Numbered from the stretch's first letter, positions 33,494 to 46,761 are shown. The stretch is 64,000 bases of DNA from Isoetes taiwanensis (GCA_021234155.1 JAJEKV010000001.1:31202177-31266176), one strand, 5' to 3'. Numbers and translations are program-made. The notes: generated by a model not told the origin, from the letters alone.

Positions 33494-35107
33494 TGTTTGG
33501 CCAGCATTCTATTTGTTAAGCTTAATATTGAGATTTGTGGGAGCTGAGTCTTTTTTTGGATACCGATTTGCAAACCATTGGGTAGCTAAGATAGTATGCT
33601 GGCTTGCTTTCTATACTGATAATGGAGGAATGGGTCTGTTTGATAATGGTATTCTGAAATGCCTTGCCATGTTCTCGCTAGTAGGGCAGTATCCTTTGAC
33701 TGATATTTGTGGTTTGATAGGGATACTGTATCGCTGGACAGAAATAGATGGCATGACTTGATTAGTCAGATTTATGGGTTTTTCCTTATTTCATTTCCTT
33801 TGTGATTGAGCAGTGAGATAGCTGGCCGGATATTCTGCTTGAATGATCCGATTAATAGGGTTATCTGATGCATGGAAGATCATAAACAGGCCAAAATGAT
33901 TCATTATTGTGTATGGCATGGTTGTATGCTTGATAACATAATTAATCATGACCTAGGAGGGAGGTTTCGAGTTTGTGACAGTATCTAGAGCAAGTGCTTA
34001 AAGTGTTGCGAGCCAATAAGTTGTATGCCATGGAAAATGCAGGAAAATACTAGATGTGCCCTTGAAAGCTTCATAACACCTTTGAAGCTTCATAGCACCC
34101 TTGGATTCCAAGAGCAGATTTCTTATGTTATGCAAAGAAAGTTGGTCTTTTATTTATGCTCTTGGGAATGAGTAGAGTGATGCCCCTTCGTGGAAGTAGG
34201 ATTTACTTGATGTTCTGATCTTGTGTCTGTTCAGAACATTGCAAAGCAAAAGACGTCCTTAGACACACAAGATTTCGACATACATTTGTGTCCTGTTTTG
34301 TTAGCATTTTGGCTGCAAGTTACATTGGAGGTTTTCTTAAAATTCCTCTAGCTACCATAAGATTCTTTCAATATTCTCTAGAAATCCCCTTAAGATCCTT
34401 GTTAATTCTCCAAGGTTCCATCAAAATTCTTCAAGAATATCAAAGATTTCCTTGGATTCTCTCAAGGCTCTTGAGGTCCTCTAGTTCTTCAAGATCCCAT
34501 TGTATTTCATGGATATTCACACGTAGGTTCTCTGAAATTCTTGTTGATACGGTCAATATTCACCAAATTCCGTGTAGTTTTAATGTTATATATGTCATGA
34601 ATACCTAGATTTTCTTCATGCAATGACTTCAGATGAAAAAGACGAGAATCGTTGAAGCCCTTCAAATACTATTGGCTCTAAACTCCAAACTATAGCAAAA
34701 TGATATTAGTTATTGAACGTCCACCAACTCCTCATGCAAAACACCGAAAATATTCATCTAAGCCTCCAAAAGGATTCGTAGGCATCATTTCTTGGTATGA
34801 ACGTGTGAGCCTAGTTACAGTTTGTACATTACTGATAATCATATTATCTTCACATTCTTCTAATGTGTCTCATGTGTAGAAGAACCATGCATCCACATAT
34901 ATCCCAAACACAAAATTAAATGAGAAAAGAGAGACATAAAAAAGAAGTCATACTTCATTGATGGCAGTGGAAGGATGCAGTAGAGTGTCTTATTGTAGCA
35001 GAGTGTCTTCTAATAGCCACAATGCAAATATAATTCACGTGTGCTTAAGATTTAAAAAGAAGCAAATAATTTGTGACAATGTAGAAGAAATTTTTGCACA
35101 TGCCACT
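33494..35107. other. No gene recognised
   Basis: AT-rich. At 34320-34550 there are many TTCTCTAG / CTTCAAGA words similar in style to the 30.8-32.0 kb repeat but without a period. Short frames only. Confidence 0.4.
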
Positions 35108-35845
35108 ATTAGTTTGGAACCTCAAAATGCCAAGAATGTGGAAAACCTTCACAGAAGATAGTCTGCCATGCTTTAAAAAATGAAGTGGGATGCATTTTTT
35201 CTTTCCTCTATGTATCCTCTGTCCATATCATCTCCACTTGGAAGTCATTTTTAGGGTTTCAAATTTAATGGCTTGACAATTGCCAATTCAACCTGACGTT
35301 GGCAGCCATGAAATTGATGTATATTCTGAAGAAGGCTGGCCCAAAAATGTAAGAACCTTGCCTACGCCTGATATCTTAGCTCTCCTCTGATAAAGGACAT
35401 TCGTAGCTCTCCCTTGATATCTGCAATACATGCATGCACTTGTCACCAGCATGCTTAAGCATTATGACAGTAGCTAATATTCGTCTCTTCAAATATAGAT
35501 CTTCTATCAGTTAGCTATTGTACTTTGAACATGCTATATCTCCAAAATATACACTTTGAAAGCTCAAAATGCCAAGAATCTTGAAAACCTTTACATAAAA
35601 TAGTCTATCATGCTTTAAAGAATGAAGTTTTCTGCATGTGATCTTTCCTCTATGGGTACTGCTCAAATGGCATCTCGAAATGGAAAGAGAAATGAAAGCA
35701 TGAAGTGATAGGACGGAATAATCAAAATAGAAACATTGAATTGTACTTATTCTAGTCACGACTATCCTTCTGCACCTCCAATTGACTTGACCTTGGAACC
35801 TATGGATTTGATGGATATTATGAAAAAGGCTGGCCCAAAATGGTA
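35108..35845. repeat. Diverged ~440-495-bp tandem duplication
   Basis: CTCAAAATGCCAAGAAT then GAAAACCTT and ATAGTCTRYCATGCTTTAAA occur at ~35117 and ~35561. GGCTGGCCCAAAA with GTAAGAACC occurs at ~35334 and ~35828. Spacing differs between landmarks because of indels. Confidence 0.7.
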
Positions 35846-36661
35846 AGAACCCTACTATCACTCGAAGTATGCCTATACTTTTCACATAGAAAAGCAATTA
35901 ATTTTACATATGTAAAGCATTTTATATCTTATGGAAACATAATTGAATGTTCACAGCTTGATTGCGTCAAAGGGGTAGATACATGCATAGTTTCCTGGAA
36001 CCAAACATATCTTTGGTCGTTAAAAAGGGATAATAAAGTGGCAGCTAGATCTCTAACTATATAGGTACTAAGGATGGATGCTTCTAGTTGTGTAAATATT
36101 CTAAATAGGTCTTGGAAGCATATGATTCCATGCTATAGCAGCAGAGCTCTTATATCTAGTAGTCAAAGATACTCAAGCAAAATGCACATGTAGGCTTCAA
36201 GAGTCGCAGTTGAGTTGAGTTGTCTTGTATTAGAAACACTGGATATGGAAAAATTAAGCTACCAACTCTTAGTTAATGTTTCTTCGGCTCCATAGTAAAC
36301 ATAAGATCAAATCAACGTAGTACCTATTAATAAACGCAATGAAGTCTCTGCCAGGCTCCAGACTTTCCAATCCGGGGAGTGAAAAAAATAAATGAATCTA
36401 TGTCAAGAATGTAAAGATGGGTCGTTAATGCTGAAACTTGGCGAGAGATGGAGCTCTGAAGCAGAATGCTTTCCATGTGCCAAATCGTATATAGCCATCG
36501 CCCCAATGGGGACTGTTATCCACGAACAAATCCACATTGTTGGTGTGGCGAAAGGGGGATGCACACCCCAAACACACATCAATCAAGTGCCTTATTTACC
36601 ATCCATGGTGTTTAACACCAGCCTTAAGTCGCCAAAAAACATAAGTCCACAAAGATGCCGT
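35846..36661. other. Left flank of the composite gypsy insertion, no gene called
   Basis: The plus frame starting at 36392 reads ~90 codons before it fuses with integrase sequence at 36673. The upstream part has no domain I know. Right flank sequence resumes at 56522, so the pre-insertion locus would read ...CCGTGTATTTTTGATG. Confidence 0.5.
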
Positions 36662-36672
36662 GTATTTGTAAC

Positions 36673-37600
36673 GGACTTCATTGTTGAGCTTCCCCGGACA
36701 CGTTCAGGTTATGATGCAATTTATGTTGTGGTTGATCGACTAACTAAGCAGGCCCATTTTATGCCTACGAAGACTACTGCTACGGCAATGGATATTGCTA
36801 AGTTATTTGTTAAGGAGATTTTCAGGTTGCATGGGATGCCGGCCACTATTTCATCAGATCGGGATACAAAATTTATGAGCCAATTTTGGCAAGGGTTGTT
36901 TCAAAATATTGGCACTAAGTTATATGCCAGTACATCTTATCGTCCTCAAACAGATGGCCAAGTTGAGCGAGTTAATCAAATCTTGGAGGATATGCTCAGA
37001 ATGTATGTGCCTAGTCAACCAAAGGTATGGGATTCCTATTTGTATTTGGCTGAGTTTGCATACAATAACACTTATCAAGATTCCATTAAAATGAGTCCTT
37101 TTGAGGCAATGTATAGTAAGGAGTGTCGTTGTCCTCTTAACTGGAGAGATCCCCAATGCAATGTTGAAGCAGCTAATGAAGTAGCGGAGGACATGGAAGC
37201 TCATCTAAGGAGACTTCGACAAAATTTGGCTGTGGCACAAAATAGACAGAAGCAGTATGCCAATAAAAGACGGAGACCACTTGAATTTCAAAAAGGGGAT
37301 TATGTGTTCTTGAGGATTAATCCCAAAGCGAGCTCACTTGGCGTTAAAAGTGCAGGTAAATGGGCTCCTAGGTATGCGGGTCCGTATGAAATTTTGGAAC
37401 GTATTGGCAAAGTGGCTTATAGGTTGGAGTTACCCTCACACTTGAAAGTACATAATGTCTTTCACATAAGTAACTTAAGGAAGTATGTGTTTGATCCTTC
37501 CCATATGTTGGGGGACGAGGATTTGGTAAGCAGGGAGAACTTTCGTACCCCAGGCAGAGCGTGTTCTGAGAGGAAACCCGCCGCTAAAGGAGGCTAACAA
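36673..37600 (+). pseudogene. Gypsy integrase fragment, left internal copy
   Basis: Starts abruptly at FIVELPRTRSGYDAIYVVVD (first catalytic Asp region) and includes ISSDRDTKFMSQF and DGQVERVNQILEDM, the rest of the D,D35E core, then the GKVAYRLELPSHLKVHNVFH region. A frame change near 37545 (after SRENF) destroys the chromodomain, which is still legible at ~37610-37690. Over 97% like 53055-54086 by eye. Confidence 0.92.
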
Positions 37601-39139
37601 TACGTAGATTTTTGGTTCAATGGGCGGGTTGTCCTGAGGAAGATGCCACATGGGAAGATGCCAATTGGATTCTTCGTGAGTTTCCGAAGATGCGCCCATG
37701 AGGACATGGGTTGAATTTTTGGAGGAGAGACTGTAACGGACCTAGGATTTTGAGGTAAATTGTGGATTATTTTATTTAAAAGATGCAAAGGAATATTAAT
37801 CAAAATATCACGCATGCAGAGAAATACGTCGTATATGGAGATTATACGGACGAAATACTGTGGTTAAAAATAAATATAAGTACAGAGAAAAGCATTGGAA
37901 AAAAGATTGATTCTGAGAGGGATTCTTTGAAGGAGCGAATCGCGTCTGAGCTCTGGGGAGCGTCTTTGAGGCGTAGAAGAAGCAACAAAGCGGGATTCAA
38001 GTGGGGATCAAGACTTACACACAGGGTTTTGGTGCTTGATTAAGTTGTGATTTGAGTAGAGTGATGGTTGTTCTTGTTGCATAAGTTTGGAATTTACTCA
38101 TGTCTTATCTTGAGCTGGGATAGTAAGACTGCATGTTTATGAACTTTTTACTTGAAGCCATTCTATGTTTTTGAATTAGGGAAGTTCTTGAACTTGGATA
38201 TGATTTATTAGAAATGAGCGGAAACATCATAGGAAATGAGAATTGAGCAGAATAATTTTAAAAGAGTGAAGAACTGCCAAGGAGATGACAGTATGCAGAA
38301 AAGCATGAGATTTTTGTTGGTGTCTGAATGCTTAAAGAAAAAGTTAAGGAACAAACCTGGAAAGGGGCCGATTTGGGACCTGGAATAGCCGATTTGATCT
38401 AAGGAAGGCATGATCTTGCAGATTTGGCTTGCTGCAAAAGCATGTAGATCACTCTGGAATGGGCCGATTTTGGCCTTAGGAAGGTCGAAATGGAGAAATA
38501 ATACAGAATTAGGAAGATTTGGGTTAGAATCTGGCTGCCAAAATCATGATCTTGGTGCTGAGAAATGGATTCAAAACTACCGGAATAGGGCCAGAAACTG
38601 GCCGAAATTGCTAGGAAACCCCTTTGGCAGCAAAATCAGAAGTGGGCAGGACTTCTTGGCATGGATTCGATGGCCTGGAGGCCAAATCCGGCAGCAGCAG
38701 GCCGAGGTCGCACCTGTAACGTAGTTAGGGTTAGGTTAGGAAGTCAAAAGTTAATTGTTAGTAAGGAAGTAATATTAACAAGGTGCTGCGCACGGAGGGT
38801 TGCCCTCCGTGACCCGAGAGTGAAATGGCTTAAATCACACTTCAAAGTCATGTTTTCGAGCATATACTGACATATATTTGGAATATGCCACAAACCCACA
38901 TGGATGAGGGTTTTCCCCTTAGGGGCAACCCAAAAAACTGGACTCACTCAAACATATCAGTGGAATGCTATTTCTATGCCCAATTCATAATTCATAAGGC
39001 AAGGCATTCAAATACGCTAATAACTCACAAATTGAAATAGGAAAAAGAAACACGATCCAGATTCCATTCAAACTACAAGGTTGAATCCATTATTAATGCT
39101 CGACATTTTATGGTAGAGTATATCTCTCAATTTTGAATG

Positions 39140-39235
39140 GCATGATCTTGAATATGTGGGATTTGAACCCACATTATGCCCAAAATCTAAGCATACCAAA
39201 GTGTAATTATAATGGCTAAGAGATAGCCATGAAGC
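39140..39235 (-). mobile_element. tRNA-like SINE remnant
   Basis: The minus strand contains TTTGGTATGCTTAG (A-box-like) and, ~25 bp later, TGTGGGTTCAAATCCCACA, a T-arm with B box. Acceptor and anticodon arms are not convincing. Confidence 0.4.
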
Positions 39236-40939
39236 AACCGGTACTCTAATTATTAGCCAGACCATGAAGCAACCACCATCCATGAGTATTTATGTTCACA
39301 ATGAATATATTACATCCAAGAGGCCCTTACAATCTATAAGGTACTCTAATTATTAGCCAGATAACTTTATTTATACTTACTCCATATATCATAACCATCA
39401 TAACAGTATTCACATGTGCTGCATGTGATTGAAAGATGCTTTCATCTAATGATCGATCACAACGCAACTGGCATTTTTTACCTTCTGTAGATGGAGCAAC
39501 ATTGGTGTCCTTGATTTCATTGTCTGCATAATTTTGACTACATGATTTCTCTGGAAGGTCAAGGCCATTGTAAAATTGTTCAGTTCTCATTCTCTGCTGT
39601 GGTGAAAAACGCAGTAGGTGATCCAAGTGACAGTATTGCTACCACAGGAAAATCTTAATGTGGTTGCAAAACCATGCCAATTCTTTAAAATTCAAAATTT
39701 TTAAGTGATTTCTGAAGAAACCAATTTGTCATCGATGCTGAAATATTACCACGATACCCTGGCCAGGAAGGTACTCATTGACTAGTACATGATTAATTGG
39801 TGCTGGCAAGAGGCCAGTTGCTTTACAGTAAAAGTTGACTGTTAGGCAATATAATACATCAATGCAAAGCCAAGTTGTTAGATGTAATTTAGGATTAATA
39901 AGCTTCGTCAGAGACTGATTTTGCCTAAAAACATCTTCAAAGCTTATTCGACATATCCAAATTTTAATTCTCCATACGATTTCTAGACATCTAAATACCA
40001 ACAAAACATCTGTTCGTACAAACTAATTTGGAGCTCTTAGCATTTGCAATACCACAGGAGCTCCATTAACCTAAGCATCCATTACTCTTTAGTCCTTAGA
40101 TAAAACAATGGATTCCATTGAAGAAAACATACCTGCTGCAACAGGATTTTTTGTTCAGATTCAGAGGCAAAGCCTGTGGAAATATTCGCAGAGTGCAAAG
40201 ATTATCTCCAAGTATTGCAGAACAACAAAAAACAGAGGGTCCCTTTTGTAGAATCCATTCATTCAACTAATCGAACTCTGAGAACAACATAGTCAACTTT
40301 TGAAGGTCTAACATTCTACGTATTAAGGATAAAGGATAGCAACATGTCGAGGCTCCTTTGGCACATGTGACTAGGTGAAGACGAGTTCATAACAATATCT
40401 AACAACACTAAGTCTTTGCCTTCTAGCCAAAGCCGTCTCACTTTTATCACATAAATTTCAAGCAAAGATGACAAAATTGCAAATGAAGCAGTCACATTGA
40501 CGAGCCCACCGCTTCTGCCGTTAACAAACTTAATTTTCATTGAATTTCACTAATATCGCAGAAACAAAGCATTGGTTTCCTTGATTGATTACTTTACATG
40601 ACCCATAATGCACCATCCATTAGCTTATTAGCTTGCAAAATCTGTCTAAATTTTGTTGTACCATTTACAACATTTACCCATTAAAACAACACAATCAGTG
40701 GAAACATTGCCTATATCACAAAATTTGTGCTAATTAGAAAGGCAGAGAATTCGATTAGTGGAAATATGTACAGTTTGAAGAATATATCAACTTTGATATA
40801 CAACAGATGCTTTCGGGCGATTTCTGTCCCAAGAATAAATATGCAAGCAAGCAACTAAAAAGAATAAAGAATTGGACTATGGTACAGCTCAACAACAAAA
40901 GATTGTTGAGCAGGATAAATAGTGTGTGTTGTGAACTTA
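39236..40939. other. Non-coding part of the cyclin-bearing insertion
   Basis: AT-rich. A GTACTCTAATTATTAGCCAG phrase occurs twice (~39241 and ~39342). No domain recognised. It may be 3' flank of the captured gene. Confidence 0.4.
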
Positions 40940-42110
40940 AGAGCAATAAAGGTAAAGGGGCTGGGGAAAGCAACGGAACTGAGCTCATTTTGGCAATGGA
41001 GTACTTCTTGTAAACTACTTTAAGGGACCTTTCAGCTGCCTTCTTGTAAAGCTCCACCATCATTGTAGCTTACTCCCTGCAACCAACACAATATCACTGC
41101 CTTGATCCAATAAAACCAGGACTAGTAGCAAAATTTTAAGAAAGATATAAATACAATAAATAAATAAATCAAAATCCATACTTCAACTGCCACTCGTTGT
41201 AACCAGAATGTCTCTTCAGCACATAATTCCAGTATGGTGGCCTTTGAAGCGTATAGTGTGCAGTATAGACTACTGCTGCTGTCAGATGTGAGGCTGGAAA
41301 TTTCACCATGGTATAGTCTGTGAGACAAAGTTCTACGAGGAAGAAACTTAACATGTTCATCTGCATGTGAGTATGAAGCAACACTTTAGATTGCAACGCA
41401 TTAAAATCTGAATGCTAGCATCACCAAACAACACCTGTTCATCAGAAGAGGCAGCCTTCAGAAGGCTAACCATAAAGACATGCGGAGTTGGAACAGTCAG
41501 ATTAAAAGACAGTGTGTTGAGCATTTTCTTTTCCTGCAAATCCGAAGAAGTCATGTCATATCCTTATGGCTAAAAGAGGACAAATCATACTCTCTTACGT
41601 ACATACCATTGATAATACTTGGTCCTTTGTGTACGCATTGCCTGATATGAATACAAAATCTTGTACCTACAGCAGCAGCCAAAAGCCCGTTCAATTAGTA
41701 TGTTTAAAATGGTATCATTGACATGCTTGTCAAATTGAGTACTGTTACTACTTCGGGAGCCCAGATTTCTTCATATTTTAAAGCAAGTAGCATGGCAATG
41801 CATCCAAGGAGTTGTAGATGCTTCCTTGAGACACTTTCACAGGCTAAGAACCTGTCTATGATATTGATAGTCAAGAAGAACGTTTCAGGCATCAACTTGA
41901 ATTTGTAATGAACCTATGAATAGATTGTTAGAGGCTGATAAAGAACATGACTTCAATTAGGAACATGGGAGCAAAGGCAAATACCTCATCCAGCCAATCT
42001 ATTAGGATAGTGTTTTGACATGTAATCTGGTGAGACACAACTCTGAATTTGATATGTATGGTTGAGGTTAGGATAGGCAGGTCCTTCTGTTGTTGCCAAC
42101 ACCTTTCCCA
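40940..42110 (-). CDS. B-type cyclin gene piece with intact exon-intron structure
   Basis: Minus-strand exons, each with usable splice sites. ~42030-41985: [11 protein letters not shown]. ~41905-41750: [40 protein letters not shown] and [15 protein letters not shown], the cyclin-box core, ending at a GTAACA donor. ~41667-41608: [20 protein letters not shown]. ~41556-41440: [20 protein letters not shown], then [11 protein letters not shown]. ~41360-41175: [39 protein letters not shown]. ~41075-40945: [20 protein letters not shown] and VPLLSP. Cyclin B activates CDK at mitosis. The cyclin fold looks whole. The N-terminal destruction box and first exons (perhaps in 42.1-43.08 kb) were not recognised. 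It sits inside a transposon within an LTR, so it is most likely a captured gene copy. Confidence 0.85.
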
Positions 42111-43474
42111 TTACCTGCAGCTGAAAAACAGTAATACCAAATAAATCAACTGAATATCAGAATTTAATCTGAACTAGTGAAATCTGCCAAACCTTTTGAG
42201 GGCACAGCTTTGACATGCAGAACCTTGTTTTCATCAATGGAAGCGATAATTGGCGTTGATGCTGCAATCCAAAATGCAGAGTCAAAAAATTAATAGAAAA
42301 AAAACCAATGTAGTATTTTTCTGCTTCAATCCGCTGCAACTATCTATTTCTTAAGCGACAAATAAGACTAGAACAGTTCCTGCGTCACATTTTAGTTTCG
42401 CATTTTTCTCTTCTAACCCATTTGCAAAGCTTTGTCTCAGAAGCTCTAAAATGCCGTTATTTGGAAACTCGAATAAGCCCAGCTATGGCGCCTCTGACAG
42501 TCAGGACCTCCGTAGGATTTTTGTGCTTGCTAGCCCAAATCCAGAGTACAAAAAATCCGGTCAAGAAAATTAAGAAGCCTTACCTTCAAAATACATGGCG
42601 AGGAGTTAACACACTAAGCGACAGGATGCCATAGAAATGGCACTGAAGATCGCAAATCAATCACCGGAGTTCAACTGAGGATTTTCATAGGTTTTCATAG
42701 GTTCCCGAAGATTCTGGAGAAGTTCTAACCCCTTTTTACCTCCCATCGCCATGCAGCCCTCCATTAGCGGAACCATGAAACTCCAAAAATTTTATAACGA
42801 AAGATATGCCATGCAAAGCGCTTTCTGCATTCCGGCATGCTTGTAGAATCCATTCATTCAACTAATCGAACTCTGAGACAGCATAATACCCTATAGCTAT
42901 TTATTCCAAACGATTCCCAGCAAAGCAAATCATGAAAGGCAGAGCAAATACTCTTGGAAACCAGAGGAAAATGCTTGGAAGAAGAAGAAGAAGGGTCGAG
43001 CTGCGCCATAGCCACGCCTGCTAAGCTGGATGACCGAGAGTTTACAGGCAGCAGCGAGTTTGGAGCAGTCACCAGCATATGCTAGGCATATGCCGGCATA
43101 TACCTAGATATGCCCACAAACCCACATAAACGAGGGTTTGCCCCTAGTATATGCCCACAAACCCACATAAACGAGGGTTTGCCCCCTAGGGGCAACCCAA
43201 AAAGTGAGGTTAAAGTTAAGGCTCTATCTTAAAATATCAAGGTTGAGTTGTTGGATTCGAAATATATTTAAGCTGGAGGCCCTTGTTAAGGCGGGTTTAT
43301 ACTAATAGTCATAATGACATGAGAAAACTAACAAGTTATCTAGTTATATATATTAAAAGAGAAAACCTTTGGAAATTAGTTAAAGTAACATTATGTAAAA
43401 AAAACAAGCATAAATATTGTGTATAGAGGAAATTGGTAAAGGAACCATAACGATATTTAAATGCTATAGGTTAA

Positions 43475-43477
<3 letters not shown>

Positions 43478-43524
<47 letters not shown>
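43478..43524. repeat. (AAT)n microsatellite, LINE 3' tail
   Basis: About fourteen AAT units. On the minus strand they are an ATT-type tail directly after the LINE, and probably its priming tail. Confidence 0.85.
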
Positions 43525-45100
43525 TATTGTCACGCCTTCAGACCCTCAGGTCCATCAGCGAAAATGAAACAACAATGTCAGCAACGACTCACCCTTAGGC
43601 GAGCAAATTTTCAGCCATTCTATATAAAGCTAATAACTCATTTCTAGATTTAAAGTACTCAAGAAGATATGTTCCAAGCTTCGGTGGAGATAGATCTAAC
43701 AAAAGAGAAAAAGAACCACATGAGATTTGGTGATCTTCTCTGACATGAGCAAAGGCCGAATGGTCCTCATCCTCCACTTGTGCTTCTAGACAACATGGGC
43801 AAAAACGCAGCTCTCTTGCCACCCCTTGCTCTCGTCCGCTTTCAATTTGTAGACAATGCGAACTAAGTCTTAATCTAGCAATGAGTTGCCATTTTTTTCG
43901 ACTGAGCTCCACCTTTAAATAAGCCTGCTCTTCATAGACTACCATAGCATTAACTTCTTGTCTATAGAAGTTTCTCTTTACTCCAAGATCATTGTTTGGC
44001 CACAGCTTCTGTAAAGCACGTTCAATCACCAATGCACGCAATCCAACATCTGTGTCTGGAAGATCAACAAGATCAATACCCCAAATTGTAGCCCACTCTA
44101 CAAGGTGTCTATACCATCCAGCATGAATCTGCGTTCGAGACTCTCGTAAAGCTTGTTTAGGTATCCTTTCATCGTCCATGCTTTCTATCCTTTGATAGTA
44201 GGTAAGAGTCTGAAACAAGGCTTCCACCTCTAGTGGATACAATCCTGTCTCTGCTAATAACATCTCATAGGGAGTTTGGATTTTCACCCCTAACTCTTCC
44301 AACAGAAACCTCTTTTGCACCTGTTCAATTTTTTCCCATTTTGCCCTGGCCAAACCCGGTCCCCACGCTGGACAGCCATAGAGCACAACTGTTTGCACCA
44401 TCACTTTAAACATAAGCCTCCGAAGAGACCAGCACCAAATATGTCGTTGTCGCCACAGACTAAAAGAGTGGTACAAAGCTCGAAGACCTCCGTTTATCCT
44501 CTTCTCTACCCCCACTGACCATTTATAATCATTGGTGAAATCAATCCCCAAGTATTTATATTGTTTTACCTGTTCCAGCATTTCACCATCAAGATACATG
44601 GCCACTGTGTCTCGAGATCCTATAACCATCACCTTTGTCTTACTTTTATTCACTTTCATGCCGGTGTTATTGCAAAATTGCTCAAGCACCTGTAGCAAAC
44701 GCTGCAAACCTGTTTCAGTTCTGGAGACAAGTATAACATCATCAGCATAAAGCAAAAGCCTCAAAATGTAATCACCAACCTTCACTCCCACATTTTCCTT
44801 TACTAGCCATGCTTCAAGCTCATCAATGAAGAGACCAAAAAGCGTGGGCGACAGAGGGCACCCCTGTTTCACCCCAATATTACTCTCCACCTTCTCCAAA
44901 CCATCCAGCGGAAAGGTCAGTTCCACCAACACTCTCTCATACAGTCGTGCAACTGCCTTGCGTAATGGGATTGGCACCCCCAAATTCTCCAAGCGTGTCC
45001 CTAATTTGCTACGGGACACTCTATCGAATGCCTTCGTAAAATCCACAAAGCAGCAATATAATGTGCGACCGACACCTTTAGCTCCTTCTGCACAGATATA
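43481..45100 (-). mobile_element. 5'-truncated LINE inserted in the middle LTR
   Basis: The insertion interrupts LTR sequence that reads through TTAAACATTATTAAAGTC in the terminal LTR. It consists of the (AAT)n tail and one long minus-strand frame. The 5' side is cut inside the RT domain near 45092. A short ATTA-type duplication is possible but cannot be separated from the AT-rich tail. Confidence 0.88.
43595..45092 (-). CDS. LINE ORF2: reverse transcriptase, partial
   Basis: The open frame of ~495 codons begins inside RT at GRTLYCCFVDFTKAFDRVSR (first catalytic Asp region), has GVKQGCPLSPTLFGLFIDEL and the active site LLYADDVILVS, then the thumb, a VVLYGCPAWGPGLARAKWEK segment, and a C-terminal CPCC-x6-EDEDHSAFAHV zinc-binding-like motif. 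Nicking endonuclease and early RT motifs are lost by 5' truncation, so it could not move itself. The remaining frame has no stops, which suggests a fairly recent insertion. Confidence 0.92.
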
Positions 45101-46139
45101 TTAAAGTCTTAGATATAGTTATTAACCTGGAGTTGGTAAATCTTGTTAAGGTGTAGACACTTTATCTGTTATTTAGTGGTGCTGGCTGCATATTGCATGA
45201 TTGGGGTTATTTTAATTACTGATTTGTGGTTGGGCTTTCTCTTGTTATATGTATGATTGGGGTTATTTTAATTACTGATTTGTGGTTGGGCTTTCTCTTG
45301 TTATATGTAGTGTATATTATGGAATTACGGAATGTAAGCTTGTTAGGGCATGGGCATAATGATGGTGAATTGTATGTAATTGTCTATGGTGAAATTCTTT
45401 GATATAGACCTCTGGGGCCGGAGTCTAGGTGCGATGGTCTAGACTCACGGTTTGCACAGTGCTATGTAAATGGTATTATCTGAACATCGGGCGTTGGTAC
45501 CGTATGGTGAAACGTCATGCCGCGATAAGTGGTCCTCCAATCTTTGGGCCTTGGCGTGGAAGGGTGTGTACACACGCGTGGTTACCCCGCTCTATGTCAG
45601 CGGCCCGATCGGTAGAGTTGACCTTGCTCAGACCCAGAGGAATATTGGTTGCAATGTTGATACTATGGTTGCTTGGCTAGTGTATATGTGGTTTTTAATG
45701 CTGGAATCAAGTTGCAATGGTTGTGCTTAGCATAATTATGCATTGTGTTTATGTTGGTTGAACTAGTAACTTGGATTGCAGGGGCGAGGTTACGGTAAGG
45801 CTAAGTTATTGTTCTAAGTTAATGCTTGTGGTAATTGATGCTTAATATATAAGTCGTATTTAATTAAAGTGGGACTCATTCCATTCCCATTTTTTTTCGG
45901 AACCCTGTTAATTTACATAAAAAGGAGCACCTCGACCCGAAAACTATCCTTAATTCGAATTTTTGAATAAAACTCTGCATCCAAGCTTTGCTGCAGTTTT
46001 CCCTGGTTAGCGAGTCGAGAACAAGAACAATGCAACTGAAACAAAGGAAATTCATTAAAGATTGAAACCAAAGAACTAGTTGAAAAAGAATTTTTATTAA
46101 TAAATTGAATAGGTACAATGTATTTTACATCGGACGCAG

Positions 46140-46658
46140 AGACCATGGCGGTCTTGCTGTCACTACAGTTACATCATCTTGGTAGGTGGTCCACCTTAGG
46201 GGATTAACTAGCGGCGCTTCTTCACGCCGACTGTAAGCCTTGGGGGCAACCTGAAGAGTGTGGAATGCCTCACGTGGAGGTGCCTCTGGAGCTACCGGCC
46301 GACCTGTCCACCCGACTTCTCCACTCGCCTCCCGCAGCCTTTCATCGAATATGCTCCTTCCCCAACCTCCGTGGATGTTATGCAATGCTTGCAAGATGCT
46401 TTGAGCTTCCCCGGACTTTCTCTTTGTTCTTAGCGCTGTTCTTTATCCCCGTGGTGTAGCGAGCAACCTCTGGTCATGAGCAACCTTATCCCGCAGGCCG
46501 CAAGAGTGTAGCGTGGCCGGGATCCGTGCTTTAACGGTATTTCTTTTCGCCTTGGCGGGATCTATGCCGCTGGAGCGGTGCAGTGTGATGCCCGGCGGGA
46601 TGCATGCTCGTGTCGGATCGTGCACGAACCACCGGAGCAAGGAGAGTATGATTAACAA
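46140..46658 (-). CDS. Unknown coding region in the palindrome-bearing insertion
   Basis: One minus-strand frame from ~46658 to ~46140, interrupted by a TAA at 46443-46445. Composition is clearly protein-like (Arg/Pro-rich; RSIFDERLREASGEVGWTGR), but I recognise no family. It lies downstream of the FCP1-like region on the same strand and could be a 3' exon of it or a second captured gene piece. Confidence 0.4.
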
Positions 46659-46761
46659 TTACGGTGCCATTAGTCAAAACGCAGAAAAGAATGTTGAAAT
46701 CAAATTACAATGGAGAACATTCATTCCATACAACTGCATCCAATGACGTGGGAAGTAGTGT

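Larger units (their letters stand above)
38779..43199 (-). mobile_element. Helitron-like insertion carrying a B-type cyclin gene piece
   Basis: On the minus strand the 3' end has a perfect 9-bp stem (CACGGAGGG-CAA-CCCTCCGTG) twelve bases before the junction, which reads CACCTTG then TTAATATT. This hairpin-then-short-tail design is Helitron-like, though the last four bases are CTTG rather than CTRR. The 5' end is TTTTTGGGTTGCCCCTAGGG followed by GGCAAACCCTCGTTTATG. The same 5' sequence recurs at ~43109-43150 and at ~38886-38940, suggesting stacked or nested copies. No clear target duplication, as expected for Helitrons. Confidence 0.55.

Noticed and set aside
39140-39235. Functional tRNA gene
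   Set aside because: A T-arm and B box are present but no convincing acceptor, D or anticodon arms.
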